DNA from: TMED26 sp002694075
Lineage (GTDB): Bacteria > Pseudomonadota > Alphaproteobacteria > Thalassobaculales > Thalassobaculaceae
Direction of reading: 5' to 3'
Assembly: GCA_036160575.1 (NCBI GenBank)
Contig: JAYYDT010000030.1
Location: 1-53,344 of the forward strand
DNA: 53,344 nucleotides
Shown here: piece by piece, positions 24,559 to 32,909 of the stretch
How the letters are laid out: every line of letters starts with the position of its first letter
How positions within the stretch are numbered: the stretch's first letter is position 1
Position numbers and translations under genes: made by a program
Notes under the pieces: model-generated
Seen by the model: the letters and a program-made list of their open reading frames with translations, nothing else
Database searches by the model: none
Told to the model about the DNA's origin: nothing

Positions 24559-26655
24559 ATGGAAGCTACGTATATTTTCGTCCTCGTTTGCGGTGCGGTG
24601 GCGCTGCTTTATGGCGTGTTCGCGTCGCGTTCGATCATGGCGGTGGACGCCGGCAACGAACGCATGCGTGAAATCGCCGGCGCCATCCAAGAAGGCGCGC
24701 AAGCTTATTTGAACCGCCAATACCTGACCATCGCGATTGTTGGCGTGGTTGTCGCCGTGATCCTGTTGGTGACGCTCGGCGCCCATGTCGCCGTCGGGTT
24801 CGCGCTTGGCGCCATCCTGTCGGGCGTGGCCGGTTACATTGGCATGCATGTCTCGGTGCGGGCCAACGTGCGGACCACGCAGGCGGCCACTGTCGGCCTG
24901 GTGCCGGCGTTGGACATCGCGTTCAAGTCAGGCGCCGTCACCGGCATGCTGGTGGTCGGGCTCGGCTTGCTGGGTGTGGCGGGCTATTACCTGGTCATGT
25001 TGCAGCTTTTTGGCGCGGCCGATGAAGCCAGCTTGCGCCACGTGCTGGAGGCCCTTGTCGCGTTGAGCTTTGGCGCCTCGCTGATTTCGATTTTCGCTCG
25101 TCTTGGCGGCGGCATTTTCACCAAGGGCGCGGACGTTGGCGGTGACCTGGTCGGTAAGGTCGAGGCCGGCATCCCCGAGGATGACCCGCGCAATCCGGCG
25201 ACCATCGCCGATAACGTGGGCGACAATGTGGGCGACTGCGCCGGCATGGCCGCCGACCTGTTCGAGACCTATGCGGTGACGGTGGTCGCGACGATGTTGC
25301 TGGCGGCGATCTTCTTCGCTGGCGCCGATGTCGAAGCGATGATGGGCCTACCCCTGGTAATCGGCGCCGTTTGCATCTTGGCGTCGGTGGTCGGCACCTT
25401 CTTCGTGCGCCTGGGCAGCAACATGAAAATCATGCAGGCCCTATACAAGGGCTTCATCGCCTCGGCGGTATTGTCGGCGGTGTTGATCGGCGGCGCTATT
25501 TCCTACCTGATGGGCTTCGACGCCAGCTTCACTTTGAACGATGGCGAGACGGTGACCGGCCTGCAGTTGTTCTACTGCGCCCTGGTTGGCCTGGTGGTCA
25601 CCGGTTTGATGGTGTGGGTCACCGAATACTACACCGCCACCGAGTTCCGGCCGGTGCGTTCGGTCGCCAAATCTTCCGAGACCGGCCACGGCACCAACGT
25701 CATTCAAGGTCTGGCGGTGTCGATGGAAGCTTGTGCCTTGCCGGCGTTGATCATCGCCGCCGGCATCGTTGTCGCCTATCTGAGCGCCGGCGTCTTTGGG
25801 ATTGGCATCGCCGCCACCACCATGTTGGCGCTGGCCGGCATGGTTGTCGCCCTCGACGCCTACGGCCCGGTCACCGACAACGCCGGGGGCATTGCCGAAA
25901 TGGCGGAACTGCCGGAAGACGTGCGCAAAACCACCGACGCCTTGGACGCCGTTGGCAACACCACCAAAGCGGTGACCAAAGGCTACGCCATCGCCTCGGC
26001 CGGTCTGGCCGCGTTGGTGTTGTTCGCCGCCTACACCGAGGATCTGTCCTATTACTTCCCCGATCTGGAGGTGACCTTCGCGCTCCAGGATCCGTTCGTG
26101 GTGGTCGGCCTGATCATCGGTGGCATGTTGCCGTATTTGTTCGGCGCCATGGGCATGCAAGCGGTCGGCCGCGCCGGCGGCGCCGTGGTCGAGGAAGTGC
26201 GGCGCCAATTCCGCGAAAAGCCGGGTATCATGGAAGGCACCGAACGTCCCGATTACTCGGCGGCGGTCGATATGCTGACCAAAGCGGCGATCAAGGAAAT
26301 GGTCGTGCCGTCCTTGTTGCCGGTGCTGGCGCCGGTGGTGGTCTATTTCGTGATCGCCGCGGTGGCCGACCAATCGGCCGCTTTCACGGCGGTCGGCGCG
26401 ATGCTGCTGGGCACCATCGTTACCGGTATTTTCGTCGCCATCTCAATGACCGCCGGCGGCGGGGCGTGGGACAACGCCAAGAAATACATTGAAGACGGCA
26501 ATCATGGCGGCAAAGGTTCGGAGGCCCATAAAGCGGCGGTCACCGGCGATACCGTTGGCGACCCGTACAAAGATACCGCCGGTCCGGCGGTCAACCCGAT
26601 GATCAAAATCATCAATATCGTGGCGATCTTGCTGCTGGCCGCTCTGGCCGGTTAG
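24559..26655 (+). CDS. hppA: K+-independent H+-translocating pyrophosphatase
   Basis: Membrane enzyme that uses PPi hydrolysis to pump H+. The 698-aa protein has about 16 TM helices. The PPi site is seen as GGDLVGKVEAGIPEDDPRNPATIADNVGDNVGDCAGMAADLFE-like residues (about 190-236) and again in the C-terminal DNAKKYIE and DPYKDTAGPAVNP. The sequence GNTTKAVTKG has Lys470 and Thr473 where K+-dependent enzymes have Ala and Gly, so this should be the K+-independent type, as in Rhodospirillum. No neighbouring gene shares the operon. Confidence 0.97.
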   Translation: MEATYIFVLVCGAVALLYGVFASRSIMAVDAGNERMREIAGAIQEGAQAYLNRQYLTIAIVGVVVAVILLVTLGAHVAVGFALGAILSGVAGYIGMHVSVRANVRTTQAATVGLVPALDIAFKSGAVTGMLVVGLGLLGVAGYYLVMLQLFGAADEASLRHVLEALVALSFGASLISIFARLGGGIFTKGADVGGDLVGKVEAGIPEDDPRNPATIADNVGDNVGDCAGMAADLFETYAVTVVATMLLAAIFFAGADVEAMMGLPLVIGAVCILASVVGTFFVRLGSNMKIMQALYKGFIASAVLSAVLIGGAISYLMGFDASFTLNDGETVTGLQLFYCALVGLVVTGLMVWVTEYYTATEFRPVRSVAKSSETGHGTNVIQGLAVSMEACALPALIIAAGIVVAYLSAGVFGIGIAATTMLALAGMVVALDAYGPVTDNAGGIAEMAELPEDVRKTTDALDAVGNTTKAVTKGYAIASAGLAALVLFAAYTEDLSYYFPDLEVTFALQDPFVVVGLIIGGMLPYLFGAMGMQAVGRAGGAVVEEVRRQFREKPGIMEGTERPDYSAAVDMLTKAAIKEMVVPSLLPVLAPVVVYFVIAAVADQSAAFTAVGAMLLGTIVTGIFVAISMTAGGGAWDNAKKYIEDGNHGGKGSEAHKAAVTGDTVGDPYKDTAGPAVNPMIKIINIVAILLLAALAG

Positions 26656-26681
26656 GGCGACGCCCTCGCAGACTGGTGGTC

Positions 26682-26703
26682 GGGCCCGGTTCACGCCGGG
26701 CCC
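26682..26703. terminator. Hairpin between convergent hppA and bamE
   Basis: GGGCCCGG (26682-26689) pairs with CCGGGCCC (26696-26703) over a 6-nt loop. It lies 27 bp after hppA and 13 bp after bamE in the other direction. A short TTT follows on the plus strand; it could act for both genes. Confidence 0.6.
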
Positions 26704-26716
26704 GCCGCGTTTCGGG

Positions 26717-27199
26717 CTATTCTTGGTCGGACGGGGCTTTGAACTGGCCGATGTTGCCGATCAATTGCTGCAGCAGGGTGATCCGTTGCCCGGCGGTGGC
26801 GGTGGTGCGATCGACGAACACAATTTCGCGTCCGTCCGCTTTGTCGAGCTTGCCGATAGCGGCGACACGGTCGTTGTCGTCGAAGGCGATGAAAATCACT
26901 TGGCGGTCGATCACTTCAGGCGGGTAGAAGGCGAATCGCTCCGTCCGTTGGCCGATGTAATACCAGGTGCGATCATCGAAATTTGAAGTGCTCGACGCCC
27001 CGCCAAGAAGAGCGCGAACCGTGGCCCGGCCGGTTTTGCCCGGCTCGATTTGCGCCAATTGATCGACCGACGGATAGGTTCCATGCCAGTCGATTTGCGG
27101 CGCGCAGGCGGTCAACACGGTGATCGCGGCGGTCGCTGCCCACAGCCGCCACCGGGCGTATCCGGTCCGGCCAATGCGTGCCTGCCTGTCAAATGTCAT
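26717..27199 (-). CDS. bamE: Outer-membrane assembly lipoprotein BamE (SmpA/OmlA)
   Basis: BamE is a small lipoprotein of the BAM complex that inserts beta-barrel proteins. The 160-aa product has a signal peptide with lipobox LTAC (about Cys32), then PSVDQLAQIEPGKTGRATVRALLGGAS, DDRTWYYIGQRTERFAFYPPEVIDRQVIFIAFDDNDRV, which is the SmpA/OmlA fold. ATG 27199 is preferred over 27250. In many alphaproteobacteria it is divergent from the cytochrome bc1 chaperone and yceD, as here. Confidence 0.94.
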   Translation of the reverse strand: MTFDRQARIGRTGYARWRLWAATAAITVLTACAPQIDWHGTYPSVDQLAQIEPGKTGRATVRALLGGASSTSNFDDRTWYYIGQRTERFAFYPPEVIDRQVIFIAFDDNDRVAAIGKLDKADGREIVFVDRTTATAGQRITLLQQLIGNIGQFKAPSDQE

Positions 27200-27350
27200 G
27201 GTGGGTGGGTCCGCTTCAAACCGCGCTGTTTCGCCTCGCCGGGCGGCCATAAACGCGACCTGGCGAAGCTTGTTTACCGGCCGAATGTGCGCATATTAGG
27301 GCGAAACGTCAATGTGCATCGCCATGGGCTGAAATGATCGGATACGCGAT

Positions 27351-27905
27351 ATGCTGAAACTGTTCCAGCAGTGGATGGCGCCGGCGCCAGAGATGGACGT
27401 CGCCCATAGCCTTTACGACCAGGTGGTGAGCGCCGCCCGTCAGCCGGTGTTTTATCAAAGTTACGGCGTGCCCGACGACCTTGACGGCCGGTTTGAGATG
27501 ATCACCCTGCATGAACATCTGGTGCTGCGGCGGCTGCGCCGCGAGGGGACCCGCCACGCGGATCTGGCGCAGGCGGTTTTTGACGTCATGTTCACCGACA
27601 TGGACCGCTCGCTGCGCTTGATGGGCGTCAGCGACATTTCCATCGGCAAACGGGTGAAAACCATGGCCAAGGCGTTTTATGGCCGGGTCGCCGCTTATGA
27701 CGGCGGTCTCGATGCCGAAGACAATGGCGCCGCCCTGCATCAGGCGCTCGACCGAAACCTCTTTGGGACCACCGGTGGCGGCGGCGCGGCGACGCCGCTG
27801 ATCGCGGCCTATCTGCGTGCTTGTGACCGTCTGCTCGTGGAGCACAGCGGCGACGAGTTGGCCGCCGGCCGGCTGGTCTGGGCGCCGGCGCCGACGGCCG
27901 CGTGA
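27351..27905 (+). CDS. Ubiquinol-cytochrome c chaperone (CBP3/UQCC1 family)
   Basis: CBP3-type proteins help to assemble cytochrome b of the bc1 complex. The 184-aa protein has a helical domain with LYDQVVSAARQPVFYQSYGVPDDLDGRFEMITLHEHLVLRRL, LAQAVFDVMFTDMDRSLRLMGVSDISIGKRVKTMAKAFYGR, which are the family signatures. The yceD-like gene begins 6 bp later. Confidence 0.93.
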   Translation: MLKLFQQWMAPAPEMDVAHSLYDQVVSAARQPVFYQSYGVPDDLDGRFEMITLHEHLVLRRLRREGTRHADLAQAVFDVMFTDMDRSLRLMGVSDISIGKRVKTMAKAFYGRVAAYDGGLDAEDNGAALHQALDRNLFGTTGGGGAATPLIAAYLRACDRLLVEHSGDELAAGRLVWAPAPTAA

Positions 27906-27911
27906 AACCCG

Positions 27912-28439
27912 GTGCCGGAGCCTGAATTCAGCCATCCGTTCGAGGTCGCCGGCCTGGCCGGCCGCCACCAACTGTCCCTGACCCTCGCGCCAGCGGTTTG
28001 CGCCGCGCTTGCCGCGCGTTTCGACGTTGTCGCCATCGCCGACGCGACAGCTGACCTGACGCTTGTCCGCGGCGTCGCCGGCCGGGTCGTGGTCACCGGC
28101 CGTATGCGGGCGCGAATTACTCAAACCTGTGTTGTCTCGGGCGACGATTTTGAGGTTATTGTCGACGAGACCATCGATGAGGTTTTCCACGACGGGGTCG
28201 ACGCGGTCGCCGATGCCTTGGACCTCGATCCCGATGCGGCCGAGGCTGAACCGGTGGTCGATGGGATTATCGATTTGGGCGAAATGGTCGCCCAATTGCT
28301 GGGCTTGGCGATTAATCCTTACGCCCGCGCGCCGGACGCGCGCTCGCAGACCGATGCGGTCGATCAGGCGCCGCCTGAAAATGACGCTCGCCACGCGCCT
28401 TTCGCCGATCTCGCCGAGCGTTTGCGCGACCGCAAGTAA
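27912..28439 (+). CDS. yceD: YceD/DUF177 family protein
   Basis: YceD-type proteins are tied to ribosomal and fatty-acid genes; in plants a homologue acts in 23S rRNA maturation. The 175-aa product starts at GTG and has the DUF177 core LVRGVAGRVVVTGRMRARITQTCVVSGDDFEVIVDETIDEVF and VDGIIDLGEMVAQLLGLAINPYARAP. rpmF usually follows in other groups; here the next 186 bp contain no rpmF. plsX follows. Confidence 0.9.
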   Translation: MPEPEFSHPFEVAGLAGRHQLSLTLAPAVCAALAARFDVVAIADATADLTLVRGVAGRVVVTGRMRARITQTCVVSGDDFEVIVDETIDEVFHDGVDAVADALDLDPDAAEAEPVVDGIIDLGEMVAQLLGLAINPYARAPDARSQTDAVDQAPPENDARHAPFADLAERLRDRK

Positions 28440-28625
28440 AGCGCGGCAAGCATTGTGTTCCCCCGGGCCTTGCGATAGAACAGCCCAGTCGTTCGGAGCG
28501 TGCGCCGGCCACCAACGCGGGCCACGGCGTGCCGTCACAACAGCCGTGATGGTTCCAAATCGGACGCAAAGTCGCGAGCCGCTCATTGATAGAATTTGGG
28601 CGGCGAGGGCAGACGGGGGAGCCGA

Positions 28626-29690
28626 TTGGCCGACGGACGTATTAGGGTCGCACTAGATGCGATGGGTGGTGACGATGGGCCGGCGATGGTGGTTAAGGGC
28701 GCCGTGCGGGCCCTGCGCCAGACACCCGATCTCGATTTAATTTTGGTCGGCGATCAATCGCGCTTGGAGGCGATGGTGGCCCGCCAGCGTGGCGTCGATC
28801 CCGGCCGCTTGCGCATTATCCACGCCGATGGCGTGGTGCGAAACGAGGACAAGCCCTCTGTGGCCTTGCGTCAAGGCGGTGAAAGCAGCATGCGCAAGGC
28901 CATCGACCTGGTCCGCGACGGTCAGGCCGATTGCGTCGTCTCGGCCGGCAATACCGGCGCCTTGATGGCGATGTCGAAAATCTCCTTACGGATGCTGAAG
29001 GGCATCAGCCGGCCGGCGATGGTCACGCGCCTGCCAACCCGGTCGGGGGAATGTTGCATGCTCGACCTCGGCGCCAACGTCGAATGCGACGCGGATAACT
29101 TGATCCAATTCGCGCTGATGGGGGCGATCTTCGCCACCGTCGTTGGCGGCGTCGCGCATCCCCATGTCGGCCTCTTGAATGTCGGCAGCGAGGAACAAAA
29201 AGGCCATGATGAGCTGCGTGAGGCGGCGGCCGCGCTGCGCCAGCTGAGCGGCGGCTATTTCACTTTTCATGGCTTTGTCGAAGGCGATGACATCGCGCGC
29301 GGCACCGTCGATGTGGTGGTCACCGACGGATTCACCGGCAATATCGCGTTAAAAACCGCCGAGGGCACCGCCAGGATGCTGTTCGGCAGCATGCGCGCGG
29401 CGATCAAATCCTCATTTTTCGGCCGCCTGGGTTTTCTGCTTTCCCATGTCGCCCTTCGTCAAGTGCGCCAGCGTTTCGATCCGCGCTCGCATAACGGCGC
29501 GGTGTTTGTCGGCCTCAATGGAATTTCCGTGAAAAGTCATGGCGGAACCGACATGATTGGTTTCGCCAATGCGATTGGTGTGGCCACCGAATTGGTGCGT
29601 CGCGACTTTCTAGTCCAAGTGCGTGAGCGGGTTGAAGGTTTGCGCCCTATCGCGGGCGATGACGGAGGGGGTGCGGCGGACTATGCGTAG
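28626..29690 (+). CDS. plsX: Phosphate acyltransferase PlsX
   Basis: Makes acyl-phosphate from acyl-ACP for phospholipid synthesis. The 354-aa product has VALDAMGGDDGPAMVVKGA, VGDQSRLEA, SVALRQGGESSMRKAIDLVRDGQADCVVSAGNTGALMA, MLDLGANVECDADNL, VTDGFTGNIALKTAEG and GVNG-like GLNGISVKSHGG. A TTG start at 28626 with GGGGAG upstream is chosen; an earlier in-frame TTG at 28596 lacks one. It overlaps fabH by 8 bp. Confidence 0.96.
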   Translation: MADGRIRVALDAMGGDDGPAMVVKGAVRALRQTPDLDLILVGDQSRLEAMVARQRGVDPGRLRIIHADGVVRNEDKPSVALRQGGESSMRKAIDLVRDGQADCVVSAGNTGALMAMSKISLRMLKGISRPAMVTRLPTRSGECCMLDLGANVECDADNLIQFALMGAIFATVVGGVAHPHVGLLNVGSEEQKGHDELREAAAALRQLSGGYFTFHGFVEGDDIARGTVDVVVTDGFTGNIALKTAEGTARMLFGSMRAAIKSSFFGRLGFLLSHVALRQVRQRFDPRSHNGAVFVGLNGISVKSHGGTDMIGFANAIGVATELVRRDFLVQVRERVEGLRPIAGDDGGGAADYA

Positions 29691-30681
29691 GTCGTTATTG
29701 GTGGGGCAGGGAGCTTATTTGCCGGCGCGGGTGGTCACCAACGCCGAGCTCGCGGCCAGCGTCGACACCTCCGATGAATGGATTTTCAAACGCACCGGTA
29801 TCCGCCAGCGACATGTCGCGGCGGAAGGCGAGATGACCTCCGATTTGGCTTTGGCGGCGGCGCGTCGGGCGCTCGACAGCGCTGGAGTGGCGCCCGGCGA
29901 TATCGACTTGATCGTGTTGGCGACGACCACCCCCGACGATACTTTTCCAGCGACCGCGACCAAGGTTCAGGCCGGTTTGGGCATTCACCACGGCGCCGCT
30001 TTCGATGTCCAAGCGGTCTGCGCCGGCTTCATGTACGCGCTGGCCGTGGCCGATAATTTCATCAAGGCCGGCCAGGCCCAGCGGGCCCTGGTAATTGGGG
30101 CCGAGACCTTTACCCGACTCCTCGACTGGAATGATCGTTCAACCTGCGTTTTGTTCGGTGACGGGGCCGGCGCGGTGGTGCTGGAAAGCCATCAAGGCGA
30201 CGGCGGCGCCGGTGATTTTGGCATTCTGTCGACGCATCTGCATACCGATGGACGTCAGCGCGATATCCTCTACGTCGATGGCGGCCCCTCGTCCACGCGG
30301 ACGGTCGGCCACGTGCGGATGAATGGCAAAGAGGTGTTTCGCCACGCCGTCGGCAAACTGGCGGCGGTGATGGAGGAAGCCTTGGCCGACCACGGTCTGG
30401 CACCCTCGGCGGTCGATTGGTTGGTGCCGCACCAGGCCAATCAACGGATCATCGAGGGGCTGCGCGCCAAGCTCGACCTGCCGGCCGAACGGGTGGTCTC
30501 AACCGTTGAACGCCACGCCAATACCTCGGCCGCCTCGGTGCCCTTGGCGCTGACCGCGAGTGTGGAAGCCGGCGGCGTTAAATCCGGCGATTTGGTGATG
30601 TTCGAGGCCATCGGCGGAGGTCTGGCCTGGGGCGCCGGCCTGGTTCGGATCGGCCGGCCGCCGGCCGCCACATCGCTTTGA
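29683..30681 (+). CDS. fabH: Beta-ketoacyl-ACP synthase III
   Basis: Starts fatty-acid elongation by condensing acetyl-CoA with malonyl-ACP. The 332-aa protein has the triad: Cys113 in DVQAVCAGFMYAL, His in VPHQANQRI, Asn in ERHANTSAASVPLAL. Other blocks are GAYLPARVVTN, TSDEWIFKRTGIRQRH, and FGDGAGAVVLE. The frame is open to 29623; ATG 29683 fits the family N-terminus. Confidence 0.97.
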   Translation: MRRSLLVGQGAYLPARVVTNAELAASVDTSDEWIFKRTGIRQRHVAAEGEMTSDLALAAARRALDSAGVAPGDIDLIVLATTTPDDTFPATATKVQAGLGIHHGAAFDVQAVCAGFMYALAVADNFIKAGQAQRALVIGAETFTRLLDWNDRSTCVLFGDGAGAVVLESHQGDGGAGDFGILSTHLHTDGRQRDILYVDGGPSSTRTVGHVRMNGKEVFRHAVGKLAAVMEEALADHGLAPSAVDWLVPHQANQRIIEGLRAKLDLPAERVVSTVERHANTSAASVPLALTASVEAGGVKSGDLVMFEAIGGGLAWGAGLVRIGRPPAATSL

Positions 30682-30725
30682 GCTTTGTGAGAAATATGAC
30701 CTATCCATCTGTATTGATGGGCTAA

Positions 30726-30754
30726 TTGACGGGCCACGGGTTTGTGCGTACGAT
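30726..30754 (+). promoter_or_regulatory. Sigma-70 promoter of ihfA
   Basis: TTGACG (30726-30731), exactly 17 bp, then TACGAT (30749-30754). The start site is expected near 30761, about 21 nt before the ihfA ATG. Confidence 0.7.
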
Positions 30755-30781
30755 ACCCTTGTCTGGCGACGGGGGAAGAAG

Positions 30782-31087
30782 ATGGCGGGCAATACGATCA
30801 CGCGGGCGCATCTAAGTGAAGCGGTATACCAAGAAGTGGGCCTGTCCCGAAATGAATCGGCCGACCTCGTCGAATTGGTGTTGGAAGAAGTGACCGACGC
30901 GTTGGCGCGGGGCGAGATGGTTAAGATTTCCTCATTCGGTAGCTTTTCCGTCCGGCGCAAGGGGCAGCGGGTCGGGCGCAACCCTAAAACCGGTGAAGAA
31001 GTGCCGATTTTGCCGCGCCAAGTGCTGGTCTTTCGCCCCTCCCATGTCCTGAAAAACCGCATTAAATCGTCGCTTAAGGCGACCTGA
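30782..31087 (+). CDS. ihfA: Integration host factor alpha subunit
   Basis: Sequence-specific DNA-bending protein; IHF usually assists sigma-54 promoters such as those of the flagellar genes in this window. The 101-aa product has ITRAHLSEAVYQEVGLSRNESADLVELVLEEV, then GEMVKISSFGSFSVRRKGQRVGRNPKTGEEVPI, with the Pro of the beta arm, and VLVFRPSHVLKNRI. It is followed by a MerR-type gene, a usual order in alphaproteobacteria and gammaproteobacteria alike. Confidence 0.97.
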   Translation: MAGNTITRAHLSEAVYQEVGLSRNESADLVELVLEEVTDALARGEMVKISSFGSFSVRRKGQRVGRNPKTGEEVPILPRQVLVFRPSHVLKNRIKSSLKAT

Positions 31088-31125
31088 TCGCGCGGCCGAT
31101 GGGGCGACCGACGGAAAACGGATAA

Positions 31126-31566
31126 ATGACGGATACGGAGTCAGGCAACGGGCGGCGTGGCGGCAAATCGGCGGCCGCGTTCCGCACTATTAGCGAGGTG
31201 GCCGGCGAACTGGACGTGCCGCCCCATGTGCTGCGTTTTTGGGAAACCAAATTCAGCCAGGTGAAACCTCTTAAACGGGGCGGCGGGCGGCGTTATTACC
31301 GGCCGGAAGACGTCGCCTTGCTGCGCCGCATCCGTGAGTTGCTGTATGGCGAGGGCTATACCATTAAAGGCGTGCAGCGCTTGCTGCGCGACGGGCTGGT
31401 CAAGCCCGCCGGCGTGACCGAAAGCGCGCCGGATGGGGCGCCGCCGACCGCCGGCGGCGCAAACCCCGGCGAGGCGCCGACCACGGCCACCGCCCTGCGC
31501 ACGATTTTGCAGGATTTACGCCGCATGCGCGGCGAGTTGGCGGCGGCGAAAGGCGCGGAAACCTAA
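31126..31566 (+). CDS. MerR-family transcriptional regulator
   Basis: A 146-aa protein. The winged-helix MerR domain is at about residues 20-85: FRTISEVAGELDVPPHVLRFWETKFSQVKPLKRGGGRRYYRPEDVALLRRIRELL, followed by GYTIKGVQRLLRDG. A Pro/Ala/Gly-rich linker and a short helix end the protein. There is no Cys or effector domain, as usual for the MerR gene that follows ihfA. Its target is unknown. Confidence 0.92.
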   Translation: MTDTESGNGRRGGKSAAAFRTISEVAGELDVPPHVLRFWETKFSQVKPLKRGGGRRYYRPEDVALLRRIRELLYGEGYTIKGVQRLLRDGLVKPAGVTESAPDGAPPTAGGANPGEAPTTATALRTILQDLRRMRGELAAAKGAET

Positions 31567-31638
31567 CTTTCCGCCTTTCAAAGCGCCGGGAATTGCCTTG
31601 TCACTTGGCGCTTTCAACGCTATCTGTTGGCCATCGGT

Positions 31639-31715
31639 CGGAGCGTAGCGCAGCCTGGTAGCGCACTTCACTGGGGGTGAAGGGGTCGTCAGTTCAAATC
31701 TGGCCGCTCCGACCA
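31639..31715 (+). tRNA. tRNA-Pro(GGG)
   Basis: A 77-nt tRNA with acceptor stem CGGAGCG/CGCTCCG, a D-arm GCGC...GCGC, an anticodon arm CTTCA-CTGGGGG-TGAAG (anticodon GGG), T-arm with GTTCAAAT, discriminator A and encoded CCA. An exact copy of its last 45 nt plus one base lies at 39172-39217, so this is the attachment site of an island. Confidence 0.97.
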
Positions 31716-31716
31716 A
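31671..31716 (+). repeat. Left attachment-type repeat (attL) in tRNA-Pro
   Basis: 46 bp from the first base of the anticodon loop to one base past CCA. It is identical to 39172-39217. The island between the two copies is about 7.5 kb. Recombination in a tRNA anticodon loop is typical of tyrosine recombinases. Confidence 0.85.
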
Positions 31717-32035
31717 TCCTTTCAATGATTTAACGGAAATTAATGTGCAGTGCAAAAGGTGCACTTAAACCACTAACCGTGACAAAACTATCACAGCCGA
31801 CCCCTTCATATATTTAGCGCCACCGCAGCGTGGCGCAGATATCCTGGGCCAAACCATTGCGGCCTGCAAAGTCCTCAAAGTAAAATGTAATTTCTTAGCC
31901 TCTATAACGCTGGTCGACCGTAGCATAAATTAATTAGACCCGTTCAGGACGGAATAAACTTATGTCACCGTTTACCATGCATTAAAACACCCACGGCAAG
32001 GGGCAACCGCTATATCTGCGGTGGAATTGGCTTGC
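31717..32035. other. Left junction of the tRNA-Pro island, non-coding
   Basis: 319 bp, AT-richer than the surroundings, with no credible gene. It contains the 13-bp sequence GCCGACCCCTTCA at 31796-31808, an inverted piece of the tRNA repeat also found at 39066-39078. The rest looks like remnant DNA. Confidence 0.6.
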
Positions 32036-32200
32036 TTAGAACGCGGGCCGCTCGGCGTCGACATAGAGGTTATTGCTTTCGCCGCCTTCCTCATAGCTGA
32101 TCACGAACTGGACGGCCAATCGCGTACCACCCGGCCAGTCCGCGTGTGGCAGGTTGGGACCATAACCGATCAAATCGCGTGGATAGGGTTTATCGTTCAT
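32036..32200 (-). pseudogene. 5' fragment of puuE (allantoinase)
   Basis: 54 codons starting MNDKPYPRDLIGYGP and ending at a TAA, nearly the same as the first 45 or so codons of the intact puuE at 39354-40268 (NLPHADWPGGTRLAVQFVISYEEGGES against NPPHADWPGGARLAVQFVINYEEGGEN). After codon 48 or so the similarity stops. It follows the racemase gene by 8 bp. It is probably the stump of a puuE that was once downstream of the racemase. Confidence 0.88.
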
Positions 32201-32238
32201 GCGCTTTCCTATTTCTCGCGCGGCAGCGCGTAGGCGCC
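32053..32238. repeat. 186-bp duplicated block, left copy
   Basis: Aligns without gaps to 40121-40306 (offset 8068) with ten mismatches by my count, about 95% identity. It spans the puuE start, the ribosome site and the last codons of the gene upstream, so the racemase here and the DMT carrier there both end in REK. Confidence 0.85.
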
Positions 32239-32904
32239 GATCTTGCTGGTGGTGATTCCGGCGCCGATAAGGGCTTCGACCATTTTGACGCCGGCGACAA
32301 CGCCGTCGATCACCGGCACGCCGGTTTCCGCGCTGAGCCAGGCGGTCAGATCGGCCATGCCGGCGCATCCCAAGATGACCGCCTCACAATTGTCCTCGGC
32401 GATGGCCCGCTCGATTTCATGGCGCACCTTGTCGCGCGCGTCGCCGCCTTTTTCCTCCAGTGCCAGCACTGGGATATCCGCCGCACGCACCCGGCGGCAG
32501 CGCCGCTCCATCCCATAGCGTAGGGCGAGATCCTCGATCACCGGCACTGAGCGGGGCAGCGTGGTGACCACCGAAAAACCGGTCGACACCATGGACGCCG
32601 ACAACATCGCCGCCTGACAGATGCCAACCACTGGCACCTCCAACATCGCGCGCAAAGCGTCGACGCCGGTATCGTCGAAACAGCCGACGACCACGCCGTC
32701 AATTTTCCCGGCCATTGGTTTCAGCGCCTCGACCATCGGCGGCACCACGAAAGCCTCATCGAAATAGCCTTCGATGCTTGGCATGCCGTAAGCGGCGGTG
32801 AGGGGCACCAGGCGCACATCATCGCCGACCAGCGGGGCCGCAGTTTCATGCATGCGCGCAGTCATCGAGGCCGTGGTGTTGGGATTGATCAGAACAATAT
32901 CCAT
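32209..32904 (-). CDS. Asp/Glu/hydantoin racemase family protein (HpxA/HyuE-like)
   Basis: The family racemises allantoin, hydantoins or acidic amino acids without cofactor, using two Cys. The 231-aa product starts MDIVLINPNTTASMT and has both catalytic Cys motifs (VVGCFDDTGVDAL and AVILGCAGMADLT). Its neighbours, puuE and an importer, favour allantoin or hydantoin as substrate (inference). ATG 32904 gives the usual N-terminus; an in-frame GTG at 32913 overlaps the permease stop and is also possible. The last codons come from the 186-bp repeat shared with the DMT gene. Confidence 0.9.
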   Translation of the reverse strand: MDIVLINPNTTASMTARMHETAAPLVGDDVRLVPLTAAYGMPSIEGYFDEAFVVPPMVEALKPMAGKIDGVVVGCFDDTGVDALRAMLEVPVVGICQAAMLSASMVSTGFSVVTTLPRSVPVIEDLALRYGMERRCRRVRAADIPVLALEEKGGDARDKVRHEIERAIAEDNCEAVILGCAGMADLTAWLSAETGVPVIDGVVAGVKMVEALIGAGITTSKIGAYALPREK

Positions 32905-32909
32905 CGATT

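Noticed and set aside
25371..26492. Long open frames on both strands over hppA (373 aa plus, 310 aa minus)
   Set aside because: They are antisense or shifted frames in a GC-rich gene with strong codon bias; no domain and no ribosome site.
28440..28625. rpmF (L32) between yceD and plsX
   Set aside because: The gap has no frame with the L32 N-terminus; rpmF must be elsewhere.
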